Origin: Chitinophagaceae bacterium
GTDB taxonomy: Bacteria > Bacteroidota > Bacteroidia > Chitinophagales > Chitinophagaceae
Assembly (NCBI GenBank): GCA_023251255.1
Contig: JAHEZD010000025.1
Coordinates: forward strand, 1-64,000
Reading direction: 5' to 3'
Length of the DNA: 64,000 nucleotides
The notes under the pieces were generated by a model, which saw only the letters and a list, made by a program, of their open reading frames with translations, did no database searches and had not been told where the DNA came from. The position numbers and the translations under genes were made by a program. Of the stretch, positions 1-8,244 are shown one piece after another. Each line of letters opens with the position of its first letter. Positions within the stretch are counted from its first letter, which is position 1.

Positions 1-669
1 AGTTAATGCATTGGTCATGGTTTCCTGCGTGGTGAATGTTTTGGAAGCAATGAGGAACAGGGTCTCCTCAGGCTTTACTTTTTTCAGTGTTTCGGCAATA
101 TGCGTTCCGTCCACATTGCTCACGAAAAAGGTTTCGATGCCTTTTTTCCAATAAGGTTTCAATGCTTCGGTCACCATGACCGGTCCAAGGTCGCTGCCAC
201 CAATACCGATATTTACAATGTACTTTATTTTTTTGCCTGTATAGCCCTTCCATTTCCCGGTATGCACATCTGCAGAAAAAACTTTCATGTGGTCAAGTGC
301 CTTGCGTACCAAGGGCATCACATCCTTTCCATCCACAAGGATGGGCGTATCCGAAAAGTTCCTGAGGGCCGTGTGCAGTACGGAGCGCTGTTCCGTTTCA
401 TTGATCTTGATGCCTGCAAACATGTTGTGGATGGCTTCCTTCAATTGGCAGTCATCGGCCAGTTGCAAGAGTAATTGGAGCGTTTTATCGTTGATGATGT
501 TCTTTGAATAGTCAAAAACAATGTCCTCAAAACTGAGCGAAAACTTATTGAAACGTTCGGCGTCCGCGGCAAACATTTCCTTCATTTTCCTGCGGTTCAT
601 TTCTTCTTCATGATGTTTCTTCAGTAGAAACCATGCTTGCGTTGTGGTAGGATTGATCCGTGATAACAT
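1..669 (-). CDS. pgi: Glucose-6-phosphate isomerase, N-terminal part (cut by window edge)
   Basis: Interconverts glucose-6-phosphate and fructose-6-phosphate in cytosolic glycolysis and gluconeogenesis. The first 223 codons are present and the gene runs off the left edge. The N-terminal region contains [15 protein letters not shown] followed by [10 protein letters not shown] and [16 protein letters not shown], the sugar-phosphate-binding segments of bacterial Pgi. The start is the ATG at 669, which gives [13 protein letters not shown]; no earlier in-frame start fits better. It is the last gene of a minus-strand run (GH53, SET, ltaE, pgi) and begins 49 bp after the ltaE stop. Identity is certain for the visible part. 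Confidence 0.96.
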   Translation of the reverse strand, partial: MLSRINPTTTQAWFLLKKHHEEEMNRRKMKEMFAADAERFNKFSLSFEDIVFDYSKNIINDKTLQLLLQLADDCQLKEAIHNMFAGIKINETEQRSVLHTALRNFSDTPILVDGKDVMPLVRKALDHMKVFSADVHTGKWKGYTGKKIKYIVNIGIGGSDLGPVMVTEALKPYWKKGIETFFVSNVDGTHIAETLKKVKPEETLFLIASKTFTTQETMTNALT

Positions 670-718
670 AATGCTAGTTAAAAACTAAATGATAAAAATA
701 GGATGATAAAAATCAGTT

Positions 719-1732
719 TTATAAAAGGTTGATTGCGTCAACCGTTTGCTGCACCATGGATGCAGTAATATCCAGATGTAATACCATCCTGACCTGCGTA
801 GGCGATACGGCAAACATAAGCATATTCTGTTCTTTCATTTTGGCTACAAATGCCGCAGCGGCCAAACGGCCCTTTACTTCAAAAATGATGATATTGGTCT
901 CTACTGGCAATATTTCGCCAATAAAGTCCTTCTGCTGTAAAACCGCGGCAATTTGTTGGGCGTGGAGATGGTCCTCGGCCAGTCTTGCCACATGGTTGTT
1001 CAATGCAAAAATACCTGCGGCTGCCAGGAAACCGGCCTGCCTCATACCGCCGCCAAACACCTTCCTTACGCGCCTTGCCTTGTTGATGAATGCAGTTGGC
1101 CCCAGCAGTATGCTGCCAACAGGTGTGCCCAGGCCTTTGCTCAAGCAGATGGAAATGGTATCGAAGGTTTCCCCATATTGTTGGGGTGTTTCATTTTTTG
1201 CTACCAGCGCATTGAACAGCCTTGCCCCATCCAAATGGAGTTTCAGGTTGTTTTCCGAACAAATATGCTTGATGCGTTTTATTTCCTCAAAATCATAACA
1301 GGAGCCGCCGCCGCGGTTGGCCGTATTTTCCAGGCTTACCAATGTGGAAACCGGTTTATGGATATCATCGGGGTTGATGCTTGCCAATACCTGCTCAGCG
1401 GTTATCCTTCCCCTATCACCCTCAATCAGCCTTACACTGCAACCACTGTTGAAGGCAATGCCGCCCCCTTCGTATTGGTAAATATGGCTCATTTTATCGC
1501 AGATCACTTCATCACCGGGTTGCGTATGCACCTTGATGGCTATTTGATTGGTCATGGTGCCGCTTGGGCAGAAGAGGGCTGCTTGCATGCCAAACATCCC
1601 GGCTGCCATACTTTCCAATTGGTTGATGCTGGGGTCCTCCCCAAAAACATCATCACCTACTTTGGCCTGCATCATGGCATCGAGCATGGTAGGTGTTGGC
1701 CTGGTAACGGTATCGCTTCTAAAATCTATCAT
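719..1732 (-). CDS. ltaE: Low-specificity L-threonine aldolase
   Basis: PLP-dependent fold-type I enzyme that cleaves L-threonine and allo-threonine to glycine and acetaldehyde. The 337 residues open with [14 protein letters not shown], the typical family start. [12 protein letters not shown] lies in the cofactor region, [10 protein letters not shown] carries the PLP-contacting Asp and Arg, and [10 protein letters not shown] holds the Schiff-base lysine near residue 199. An upstream in-frame ATG at 1768 would add 12 residues ([12 protein letters not shown]) unlike the family, so 1732 is preferred. The gene lies between the SET gene and pgi in an apparent minus-strand operon. Full length, no missing catalytic residue. 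Confidence 0.95.
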   Translation of the reverse strand: MIDFRSDTVTRPTPTMLDAMMQAKVGDDVFGEDPSINQLESMAAGMFGMQAALFCPSGTMTNQIAIKVHTQPGDEVICDKMSHIYQYEGGGIAFNSGCSVRLIEGDRGRITAEQVLASINPDDIHKPVSTLVSLENTANRGGGSCYDFEEIKRIKHICSENNLKLHLDGARLFNALVAKNETPQQYGETFDTISICLSKGLGTPVGSILLGPTAFINKARRVRKVFGGGMRQAGFLAAAGIFALNNHVARLAEDHLHAQQIAAVLQQKDFIGEILPVETNIIIFEVKGRLAAAAFVAKMKEQNMLMFAVSPTQVRMVLHLDITASMVQQTVDAINLL

Positions 1733-1818
1733 GGTTGTAGCTTGACCGGTAAGGGTGAAGACGGCCATCCTTTTGATGTATGGCCCTTGGTCTCCTGCTT
1801 GCGGCTATTAAAAACCCG

Positions 1819-2220
1819 CTAAAGATAACCCTTACAGTTTATTGCGCCACATGCACATTTCAATTTCCCGTCATGGTGCGTTGGACCATAATTGCAGGTC
1901 AATTCCTCCCCTTTTTTTATCGGGTGCAAACTGTAGAATTCCACCTTGCTAAAAGCCACCCTCATATAGGTATTGGGCTGGCAGCTATGGTTCACATAAC
2001 GGAGTTCGTTGGGGTCGATGCTTGCATCCAGGGCCCTGCCATCGCCAAATTCCACCATGGCCACGCGTTTGGTCAGGGCTGCCCGTTTCCTTGCTTCACG
2101 CAATGGGATAACCTGACCGCCAAGATTGCCTACTTTCTTCCTTGCAGGAATGGCCTGCAAGGCAAATGCACCTTTGCCATCAATTTCGCTTGGCCTGTTT
2201 TCTAGTTTGTAATGGAGCAA
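1819..2220 (-). CDS. Small SET-domain protein (putative protein-lysine methyltransferase)
   Basis: A compact 133-residue protein made almost entirely of a SET domain. It has the GKGAF start of the fold, the SAM-binding NHSCQPN motif (about residues 77-83), the closing EELTCNYGP motif, and a short post-SET Cys cluster (CACGAINC) that could bind zinc. SET enzymes use S-adenosylmethionine to methylate lysines. The substrate here is unknown, and ribosomal or chromatin-associated proteins are only guesses from other bacterial SET proteins. It begins 10 bp after the GH53 stop and precedes ltaE on the same strand, so co-transcription is likely. Confidence 0.88.
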   Translation of the reverse strand: MLHYKLENRPSEIDGKGAFALQAIPARKKVGNLGGQVIPLREARKRAALTKRVAMVEFGDGRALDASIDPNELRYVNHSCQPNTYMRVAFSKVEFYSLHPIKKGEELTCNYGPTHHDGKLKCACGAINCKGYL

Positions 2221-2230
2221 GTGGACGGTT

Positions 2231-3400
2231 TTAAAAATGATAGGGGTATTTCATGAAATCCATATTGGGCAATAGGTTGCCCGAGAAATCGAAGAAAGCA
2301 TTGTTTTCCCAACTGCTGCCCTTGCCCCATCTGTCTTTCATGGGGGAGGTTATCCAAGCTGGTTCCCAGTACATGATGCCGCTGCCGCCATTACTGATCA
2401 CCTGCTGGATGAGGTCTTTCATGTAACGCTGCTGGTCGGCTTGGGTGAACGAATACCCCGCAATGGGGGTGGTTGAATAAAAGAGGTTGCTGTAACCATC
2501 TGCATTTTCATTGGTAAAGGGAAAGGCGGTTTCCACAATCATGATTTTTTTATGGAACCTGTTCCTGAGCAGGCGGATGGTATCGCCAATGGCCTGCATA
2601 TTGTTTACCGTGCTCCATTTGTAATAATGCGATAGCCCAAGTATATCATAATCTGATACGCCCCCCTTTTCTGCAATATTCGTTGCCCACCAATTGGCAA
2701 ACTGGAGCTGTGCCACATGCAAAATTATCTGTGGCTTGATAGGGGAGGTCTTGGAAAAGTCACGGACAGCTTTGATACCGCTGTTCAGCAGTATACCAAA
2801 GTTGGTCCATTGGTTGTCTTTTTTAGAAGTGTCAACTTTGCCGACTGGCCATAACATGCCAAAATTGTTTTCATTGCCTACTTGCACCATCTCCGGAACA
2901 AGGTCTTTGGACCTGAGATAGTTCAGGACATTAAGGGTGTAATTATATACGGTATCCTTTAAGGTACTGATGGGCAGGTTCTTCCAGGCGTCGGGTGTTG
3001 GTTGCTGATTGGGATCGCTCCAGTCATCCGAATAATGCAGGTCAAGGTTTATGGCCATGCCTGCTTGCTTAGCCCGGCGGATGGTTTTTTCCACGTCATA
3101 TATATCGCTGTACAGCTTGCCTTTTGTAATGGGCAGTTCCCATTGCGGGTTGTGCCAGAGCCTTACCCTGACCGTATTATTGCCTATTTGCTTGAAAATG
3201 CTGAAGGGATCTTTTGGTATTCCATCAACTTTGTAGGTACCGCCAGCATCCTCTATCTGGTTGACATAAGAAAGGTCACTACCCATAACAAATAAATGCC
3301 AGTCGTAGGGTGGTATGGCAAGGGAGCCAGTATTGTTTTGCTGCGACCTAACGAAGAAAAAGAAGGAGCAACCAATAAATATAAGGAACAACTTCTTCAT
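2231..3400 (-). CDS. Secreted GH53 arabinogalactan endo-beta-1,4-galactanase
   Basis: A 389-residue exported glycosidase. An N-terminal hydrophobic signal (residues about 3-18) precedes a GH53 barrel. Family hallmarks visible in order are NTVRVRLWHNPQ, LDLHYSDDWSDP, QVGNENNFGMLWP with the probable acid/base Glu, IMIVETAFPF with the probable nucleophile Glu, and GIMYWEPAWI. GH53 enzymes hydrolyse beta-1,4-galactan side chains of pectin, which fits a plant-polysaccharide-degrading Bacteroidota. No SusC/SusD pair is adjacent, so this is not a classic polysaccharide utilisation locus. It is first in the minus-strand run leading to pgi. Confidence 0.93.
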   Translation of the reverse strand: MKKLFLIFIGCSFFFFVRSQQNNTGSLAIPPYDWHLFVMGSDLSYVNQIEDAGGTYKVDGIPKDPFSIFKQIGNNTVRVRLWHNPQWELPITKGKLYSDIYDVEKTIRRAKQAGMAINLDLHYSDDWSDPNQQPTPDAWKNLPISTLKDTVYNYTLNVLNYLRSKDLVPEMVQVGNENNFGMLWPVGKVDTSKKDNQWTNFGILLNSGIKAVRDFSKTSPIKPQIILHVAQLQFANWWATNIAEKGGVSDYDILGLSHYYKWSTVNNMQAIGDTIRLLRNRFHKKIMIVETAFPFTNENADGYSNLFYSTTPIAGYSFTQADQQRYMKDLIQQVISNGGSGIMYWEPAWITSPMKDRWGKGSSWENNAFFDFSGNLLPNMDFMKYPYHF

Positions 3401-3552
3401 ATTGGGACTATATAATTGGTTTTCAAAGATAATCAGTTATGGACTGTAGAATTTATTGCTCAAATTAAGCTCGTCTCCCCTTGAATTTTCATGGCATCCG
3501 TTTTGAAATTGGGTAAGTAGTTGAAGATGTTTTTTAACCTAAAATTAGTTCC

Positions 3553-4260
3553 ATGAAAAAGATATATACCCCAATAGTCATTCTTGCCATATTGTTTGCA
3601 GCCAGCATAACCAGTTGCTCAAAGAGCAACGATGCGCCATTGGAAGGGAAAGCAACGGTGCAGTTTGTAAATGCGTCTCAGGCCGGCAGTATTAATTTTT
3701 ATGCAGATGGAAACATGGTATACGAAAACCTTGGCTATCCCAGTCAATCATCAACTACCAATATAATGAGTGCGGGCGACCATTCGTTTTCGGTAAGTGC
3801 CTGGCGTTCCACAGCCATTATCGGCTCAGGCAACTATACCCTAAGCGGCAATAATTTTTATTCAGTGTTCCTGATCGATTCATTGACCCATCCTAAAATA
3901 GTACCTATCGTATCCGATCCAAATGCATCACCAATCGATAATGATGGAAAGTTGAGGATTTTCAATTTCAGCCCAAACAGTCCTTCTGTTGATATCAAGG
4001 TAACCAACCAATCGTTCATCACTGTTAGTGATTTTATATTGCGTAACAGGACTTTTAACGATCAAGGGGCTGATGCAGAAAAACTATCTTTTAAGGACAT
4101 GGTTGCTGGTCCGTACAGGATTGAGGTATATACGGCAGGTACCAACAATCTCCTGTTTTCCCATGACATTACCATTATAAAAGCAAGGAATTATACCTTG
4201 TACCTAGCAGGTAGTTTCGGCACAAGCAATCTAATACTTGGGTCTGTAACGCATAATTAG
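3553..4260 (+). CDS. DUF4397-domain lipoprotein
   Basis: A 235-residue predicted lipoprotein. The N-terminus has a hydrophobic stretch and a lipobox (SITSCSKS), giving a lipidated Cys near residue 22. The body, starting TVQFVNASQAGSINFYADG, matches the DUF4397 pattern of beta-rich surface proteins, with a second related half beginning LRIFNFSPNSPSVDIKV. The function of the family is unknown; cell-envelope location is inferred. The gene stands alone and ends at a strong hairpin shared with the convergent polysaccharide deacetylase gene. Confidence 0.88.
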   Translation: MKKIYTPIVILAILFAASITSCSKSNDAPLEGKATVQFVNASQAGSINFYADGNMVYENLGYPSQSSTTNIMSAGDHSFSVSAWRSTAIIGSGNYTLSGNNFYSVFLIDSLTHPKIVPIVSDPNASPIDNDGKLRIFNFSPNSPSVDIKVTNQSFITVSDFILRNRTFNDQGADAEKLSFKDMVAGPYRIEVYTAGTNNLLFSHDITIIKARNYTLYLAGSFGTSNLILGSVTHN

Positions 4261-4276
4261 TTCGCTGATAGCTATC

Positions 4277-4311
4277 AATAGAAACGCCCCAGTTAATGGG
4301 GCGTTTCTATT
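4277..4311. terminator. Bidirectional terminator between convergent genes
   Basis: Fourteen-bp perfect stem (AATAGAAACGCCCC with its complement) around a 7-nt loop, followed on the plus strand by GTGTTTTTATTT. It sits exactly between the stops of the DUF4397 gene and the convergent polysaccharide deacetylase gene. Confidence 0.9.
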
Positions 4312-4317
4312 GTGTTT

Positions 4318-5148
4318 TTATTTATTCTGTATACCGGGGTAATGGTCTATCGTTTCAAAGACATTCCTTGGGTCCTGCTTCAGTACTTGGATGAACCTTC
4401 TCAACGAATCAGCGAATTGTGGCTTTTCAAACAACCTGTCATGCGACAGGATCACGATCATGTTTGCTTCATTGGTACTGCCATCATCGAATTTCTGGTT
4501 GATGCTCTTGAGCATTTGGTCCACGCTTTCCCTCGGTGCTTTCATCTTGGCCTGTTGGCCCCATTCTATGTCCCAACCAACAATTTTGTAGCCAGTGGAG
4601 TCCAACCTCTTAATTAACGGGTTGTTTTCTTTTTGGCCATGGATCTTGCCATTGGATGCCCATGTATTGTTGCCGGGCAAACGGATGATCTTCACGCCAA
4701 TGCCAAGGTCCCTTTCATTTCTCATGAAATCATTGTAGGCACTGTCTGGCATACTGTAAAATTTGCTGTATTTGTCGTTGAAGCCATGCGAATAGCTATG
4801 GTTGGCCAGCAGTACTTCAGGATAGCCCGCGCGTATGGAATCTATCAGCCTTTTCTTGAAAGGACCTACCTGATTGAAGCCCACTGCAAAGAAAGTGGCC
4901 TTCACGCCTTCTTCATGGAATACTTTCCGGCAGTTGGTGGTGCCCGGCGGCTGGGGACTGTCGTCCCAAGTGAGGAAGATATAACGTTTGGAGCTATCAT
5001 ATTTTATAGGGGACATAGGTTGGGGCTTGGTAACCGCAGCCACCTTATTAACAGAGTCTTTTTTGTCGGCATCACCCTTGCCGTTCTTGCAGGATGTGGC
5101 CAGTGACACAACAGCCACACCTAAAGCTAGATTTCTCAGTGTATTCAT
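4318..5148 (-). CDS. Polysaccharide deacetylase lipoprotein (NodB homology, CE4)
   Basis: A 276-residue predicted lipoprotein with a NodB/CE4 deacetylase domain. A lipobox (SLATSCKN) is followed by the five CE4 motifs: TWDDSP (variant of TFDDGP, metal and base Asp pair), HSYSHG (metal-binding histidines), RLPGNN, GWDIEWG and ILSHDR. CE4 enzymes remove N- or O-acetyl groups from peptidoglycan, chitin or xylan; which one cannot be told from sequence. Ser replaces Gly in motif 1, a common tolerated change. A TACCTTTG promoter box lies 18 bp upstream. It is convergent with the DUF4397 gene. Confidence 0.92.
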   Translation of the reverse strand: MNTLRNLALGVAVVSLATSCKNGKGDADKKDSVNKVAAVTKPQPMSPIKYDSSKRYIFLTWDDSPQPPGTTNCRKVFHEEGVKATFFAVGFNQVGPFKKRLIDSIRAGYPEVLLANHSYSHGFNDKYSKFYSMPDSAYNDFMRNERDLGIGVKIIRLPGNNTWASNGKIHGQKENNPLIKRLDSTGYKIVGWDIEWGQQAKMKAPRESVDQMLKSINQKFDDGSTNEANMIVILSHDRLFEKPQFADSLRRFIQVLKQDPRNVFETIDHYPGIQNK

Positions 5149-5165
5149 ATTTTGATTTTATGGGT

Positions 5166-5173
5166 CAAAGGTA
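5166..5173 (-). promoter_or_regulatory. Bacteroidota-type -7 box of the deacetylase gene
   Basis: On the minus strand this reads TACCTTTG, an exact TAnnTTTG match, 18 bp upstream of the ATG at 5148. The -33 element is less clear (TTCG upstream). Confidence 0.55.
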
Positions 5174-5343
5174 AATGTGCACGGTTGCCGAACTATGTTC
5201 AAGTTATTCTTGCTGTGTTAATAAAAACAATAACTTTTGGTTGTTAAGCAATGGATATTATTGTTGGCCATATATGGTGAAGGCACACAATTAAACTTCA
5301 GGCTGCCATGAAGTTGGTTTACTTTTGGAACCAATTTTATTAT

Positions 5344-5844
5344 ATGAGCAATTATACCATTCCCGCCAATACCAGGATTGGCCATGTACATTTAAAAGTA
5401 TCGGACCTTGATAGGGCGCTGGGCTTTTACCAGGGCATCCTTGGTTTTGAACTGGTACAGCAATACGGTACACAGGCAGCTTTCATTTCTGCTGGCGGCT
5501 ACCATCACCATATCGGGCTGAACACTTGGTACAGTAAAGGCGCCGGACCTGCACCGCAACATGCTGCTGGCCTTTTCCATACAGCCATTTTGTATCCAAC
5601 ACGCAAGGACCTGGCAGTGGCACTGAAAAGATTGGTTGATGCCAAATACCCACTGACTGGTGCGGCGGACCATGGTGTTTCCGAAGCGCTGTACCTGGAT
5701 GATCCAGATGGTAATGGGGTGGAACTGTACTGGGACAAACCACGTGAACAATGGCCTTTTAATGCTGCTGGTGAACTGCAAATGGTAACGGAGCATTTGG
5801 ATTTGGAGGAGTTGTTGAAGGAGGCAGTAGAGAGTAGGCAATAG
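5344..5844 (+). CDS. VOC-superfamily (glyoxalase / CatE-like dioxygenase fold) protein
   Basis: A 166-residue vicinal-oxygen-chelate protein. It opens with IGHVHLKVSDLDRALGFYQ, the first beta-alpha-beta module, has a metal-ligand candidate HHHIGLNTW, and ends its domain with YLDDPDGNGVELYWDKP, where the Glu is a typical ligand. It resembles the N-terminal half of CatE-type catechol 2,3-dioxygenases, but the substrate is unknown. The ATG at 5344 is preferred over 5308 because the extra MKLVYFWNQFYY is not part of the fold. The last codons (VESRQ) run into low-complexity DNA that continues past the stop, so the C-terminus may have been altered by that repeat. Confidence 0.88.
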   Translation: MSNYTIPANTRIGHVHLKVSDLDRALGFYQGILGFELVQQYGTQAAFISAGGYHHHIGLNTWYSKGAGPAPQHAAGLFHTAILYPTRKDLAVALKRLVDAKYPLTGAADHGVSEALYLDDPDGNGVELYWDKPREQWPFNAAGELQMVTEHLDLEELLKEAVESRQ

Positions 5845-5905
5845 GTAGGAGTGAGTGGATAGTGGGAAGGGGGTGGAATAGGCAGCATTAGTAGGCAGTA
5901 TAGAA
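5826..5905. repeat. Low-complexity GTAG/GGCAGT-rich tract
   Basis: Degenerate tandem words such as GTAGGCAATAGGTAGG, GTGAGTGGATAGTGGG and GTAGGCAGTATAG run from the last codons of the VOC gene into the intergenic space. It has the same imperfect-tandem character as the insertions in valS and hutU. Confidence 0.6.
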
Positions 5906-5958
5906 AGTGTATGTGCTTATCTCTATATACTTTTATAAACCCTATACACTTCCCCTGT

Positions 5959-6564
5959 TTACCTGAACTTGGCAGAGAGGGTATAGCAGACCCTATCGTT
6001 GATACGCCTGAAAACCTCGTTGTTTATTTTTCTTAACCTTCTCCTGTTCTTCCTGTCCAGCAACCTTCCTTCGCTGTCATAATATTGGGGCTGTTTGTAG
6101 AAAGTGAGGATATAGTATTTCTTCCTGGCAAATGGAAGGTCCAGTACCTGTGGCCTTATGGACATATAGATCATGTTCTGCTTGGTGCCATCCACATAAT
6201 AGTCCAGGTTGTTTATCCATGTGCATTTAATGGATTGCATGTCCCTCACAAGTTTCAGCACAGCAGCGCTATCATAGCCATATTTGTGCAACGTGTCATT
6301 GATCCTTCTTTCATCCATACCAAATTCATAGATATACCTCAGTGAATCGGTCTTGATTTCTATGGTCACGTACTTGAAGCCATTGTCCAGGAATTCGGCG
6401 GCAATGGGCTTGCCTATATACAGTTTGCTGTAATTACGCTCCATGCGTGTGAGCGTGGCTTCGTGCTGCTTGTAATACCTTACGGGGAACTGTTTGGGTG
6501 CTGATGCACATGAAACAACCATGCAGGCCAGCAACAAAACAAATATGGTTTGATTGCACCTCAT
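5959..6564 (-). CDS. Hypothetical lipoprotein, coupled to upstream gene
   Basis: An unrecognised 201-residue predicted lipoprotein. The start is the ATG at 6564, which overlaps the stop of the upstream gene as ATGA; a longer reading frame from 6660 would lie wholly inside that gene. The start gives MRCNQTIFVLLLACMVVSC followed by ASAPK, a clear lipobox. The mature part is charged, Tyr-rich and without recognisable domains. The ATGA overlap implies translational coupling with the secreted protein encoded at 6561-7457, so the two probably act together in the envelope. Confidence 0.8.
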   Translation of the reverse strand: MRCNQTIFVLLLACMVVSCASAPKQFPVRYYKQHEATLTRMERNYSKLYIGKPIAAEFLDNGFKYVTIEIKTDSLRYIYEFGMDERRINDTLHKYGYDSAAVLKLVRDMQSIKCTWINNLDYYVDGTKQNMIYMSIRPQVLDLPFARKKYYILTFYKQPQYYDSEGRLLDRKNRRRLRKINNEVFRRINDRVCYTLSAKFR

Positions 6565-7457
6565 GAACTTGATTTTTTCTTGCACCATACTACGCCGAAC
6601 AGGATTTTCTTTACCGTTTTCAATGGAAGCTGTTGCAGGGTCCTGAAACCGTAGTCCCAATAGGTCAGGTTAATCAGGCCATTGCTTTCACTGATGCTCA
6701 GCAGGGCCACATAATGGGTGGGTATCCTTTTCCTTATTTTGTTATGGTCTTTTTTGTGGAGGATGGTATTGTTGAGGTACAGGAAAACCTGGTCATTCTC
6801 TGCCATTTTCTTGCTGAGGAAGGTTGGTATATCCCTTATGCCCGGCCTTAGGAGGTCGGAACCCACGGCTTCCACTTCATAGTCGCACATTTTCCTGAGC
6901 ATACGGTTGAACTTGGCAAAATTGGTGGCTGCCCAGAACCTGTCCTCATCACCCGGATGGAAGCGTAGGTTGATCCAGTTCACATAACCCTTAAAATGAT
7001 CGGCCAAAGAAAGGAACCATAATTGGTCTGCTTGGTTAATGTCCAGTTCGCCCTTGAACCTTAAAGAGCCGGCTGCTTTCTTTACCGTGCTGGAAGGGTT
7101 GAAATGGGTTTCCCTGAAGTTGGCCTTGCCCTTGGTGTACAGCTCCACCATGAACCTAGCATACCGGTTGGGGAAGTTGCCAATTAGACTATAGCTCAAT
7201 GCTGCATAGCCACAGAAATTGGTATTGTTGCCAGCATATACAAATACAGGATGGGTAATGTTCCTGCGCAGGTTCTGCAGCAGGTTGTCGGGTTTGACCC
7301 TTGGCCAGTGGATACTCTGTTTTATTTCGCCCACACTGTCCAGGAAATCGATGGCCAGTTTTTGCTGGTCTGCATTGCCTGTATGTTGGGCAGGCAGGGC
7401 GCAGGTGGAAATAATGAATAGAAAAAAGAAGGAAATATAGTTGAAAGGAAACTTCAT
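6561..7457 (-). CDS. Secreted protein, possible papain-like cysteine hydrolase
   Basis: A 298-residue protein with a signal peptide (hydrophobic residues about 6-22). I do not recognise the family. The arrangement NTNFCGYAALSY (Cys82), PTHYVALLSI (His248) and LTYWDYGF (Asp268) is the Cys...His...Asp order of papain-like peptidases and transglutaminases: the Cys precedes a small-residue helix and the His and Asp lie on adjacent predicted strands. This is an inference from motif spacing only. The gene overlaps the downstream lipoprotein gene by 4 bp (ATGA) and may be co-transcribed with the small membrane protein 48 bp upstream. Confidence 0.75.
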   Translation of the reverse strand: MKFPFNYISFFFLFIISTCALPAQHTGNADQQKLAIDFLDSVGEIKQSIHWPRVKPDNLLQNLRRNITHPVFVYAGNNTNFCGYAALSYSLIGNFPNRYARFMVELYTKGKANFRETHFNPSSTVKKAAGSLRFKGELDINQADQLWFLSLADHFKGYVNWINLRFHPGDEDRFWAATNFAKFNRMLRKMCDYEVEAVGSDLLRPGIRDIPTFLSKKMAENDQVFLYLNNTILHKKDHNKIRKRIPTHYVALLSISESNGLINLTYWDYGFRTLQQLPLKTVKKILFGVVWCKKKSSS

Positions 7458-7505
7458 CCGTTTTTGACCAGTTTACATTTTGGCAACAGTAAATGTAAAC
7501 CTAAA

Positions 7506-7652
7506 TCAGCTAGTTAAGCTCCATGCCATAATATAAAAACTGGTGCCCACAAAGGCGAGCAGTGTTACAATGGCCACAATAAAGGCTGCTGGGTTGAAAT
7601 GTTCTTCCTTTTCATTGAAGAATACTTTTACGTTTTGGTAGATGGCTTTCAT
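7506..7652 (-). CDS. Small single-pass membrane protein
   Basis: A 48-residue reading frame starting MKAIYQNVKVFF with one transmembrane segment (AAFIVAIVTLLAFVGTSFYI) and a short tail. The start is the ATG at 7652; the longer frame from 7733 adds residues unlike a real N-terminus. It lies 48 bp upstream of the secreted-protein gene on the same strand. No family was recognised. Coding is supported by the well-formed hydrophobic helix and the position, not by homology. Confidence 0.5.
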   Translation of the reverse strand: MKAIYQNVKVFFNEKEEHFNPAAFIVAIVTLLAFVGTSFYIMAWSLTS

Positions 7653-7741
7653 GGTTTGCTTTTTAAGGGAAATGCTAAAAGAATGCCAATAAATATTGCA
7701 TGGAAAGGATGGAAATCTTGGTGCTTTAGGCATTTAGTGGG

Positions 7742-7861
7742 GAAAAAAATAAGCAGGACGAAACATCACTGCCCTTCTACCTAGCGGAGTTTGCCTACAA
7801 GTGCAGCAGGTTCAGCAAGAAGCAGGGCGGAAAGGCCCCGGTACAAGGCAATCTGGAATGA
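7742..7861 (+). pseudogene. Possible transposase C-terminal remnant
   Basis: A frame ending at 7861 reads LPFYLAEFAYKCSRFSKK before its stop. This is reminiscent of the YLxEFxYRFNRR end of IS1595/ISXO2-like transposases. Only about 39 codons are present, with no start and no upstream domain. Weak; it could be chance. The rest of 7653-8150 shows no gene. Confidence 0.22.
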
Positions 7862-7935
7862 GGTAACCACTTGATGGCGGATTGAGCCAGTTAATAGCCG
7901 GAGGAATTTGCCATGCAAATTCAAAAGCTTCTTTT

Positions 7936-7990
7936 AGCCACGAATGCACGAATGAACACGAATGGTTCGTGCCATTTCCCGAGAAATCGG
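7936..7990. repeat. CACGAATG-type dispersed repeat, copy 1
   Basis: TTAGCCACGAATGCACGAAT followed by GAACACGAATGGTTCGTGCC, a palindrome-rich phrase. A related inverted copy lies at 17232-17325. The flank shared by both copies includes CATGCAAATTCAAAAGC. Confidence 0.6.
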
Positions 7991-8150
7991 GACAAGCTAT
8001 GGCAAGAAAAGAAACAATGGTTTCTAGCTTCTATTTTTAAACAGGAATTGCAAAGGATTCAGGGGTGTTCATAAGCTTAACCGTGCCTTCCTTTTCCAAA
8101 TTGAACCATCTTGATGCTTCCCGTCAAGCCTCCAAACAATCCAATGTTAA

Positions 8151-8241
8151 TGAAACATTTTTCTTGAAACATTTTAAAATGTTTCACACTTAATTGTTTC
8201 AACGATGAAACATTTTTAAATAATTTTCTAAAAATGTTTCA
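8151..8241. promoter_or_regulatory. Operator array TGAAACATTTT upstream of the XRE gene
   Basis: At least five half-sites of TGAAACATTTT or its complement: one at 8151-8161, a perfect 22-bp palindrome at 8165-8186 (TGAAACATTTT abutting its inverse), a partial TGTTTCA at 8195-8201, and a 13-bp inverted repeat TGAAACATTTTTA (8206-8218 with 8229-8241) around a 10-bp spacer. The last arm ends 3 bp before the regulator's ATG, so binding would cover the ribosome entry region. Autoregulation by the adjacent gene is inferred. Confidence 0.8.
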
Positions 8242-8244
8242 TCC

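Noticed and set aside
953-1822. A 289-residue plus-strand frame
   Set aside because: Antisense to threonine aldolase, whose catalytic motifs are intact; composition is His/Gln/Cys-rich as expected of a shadow.
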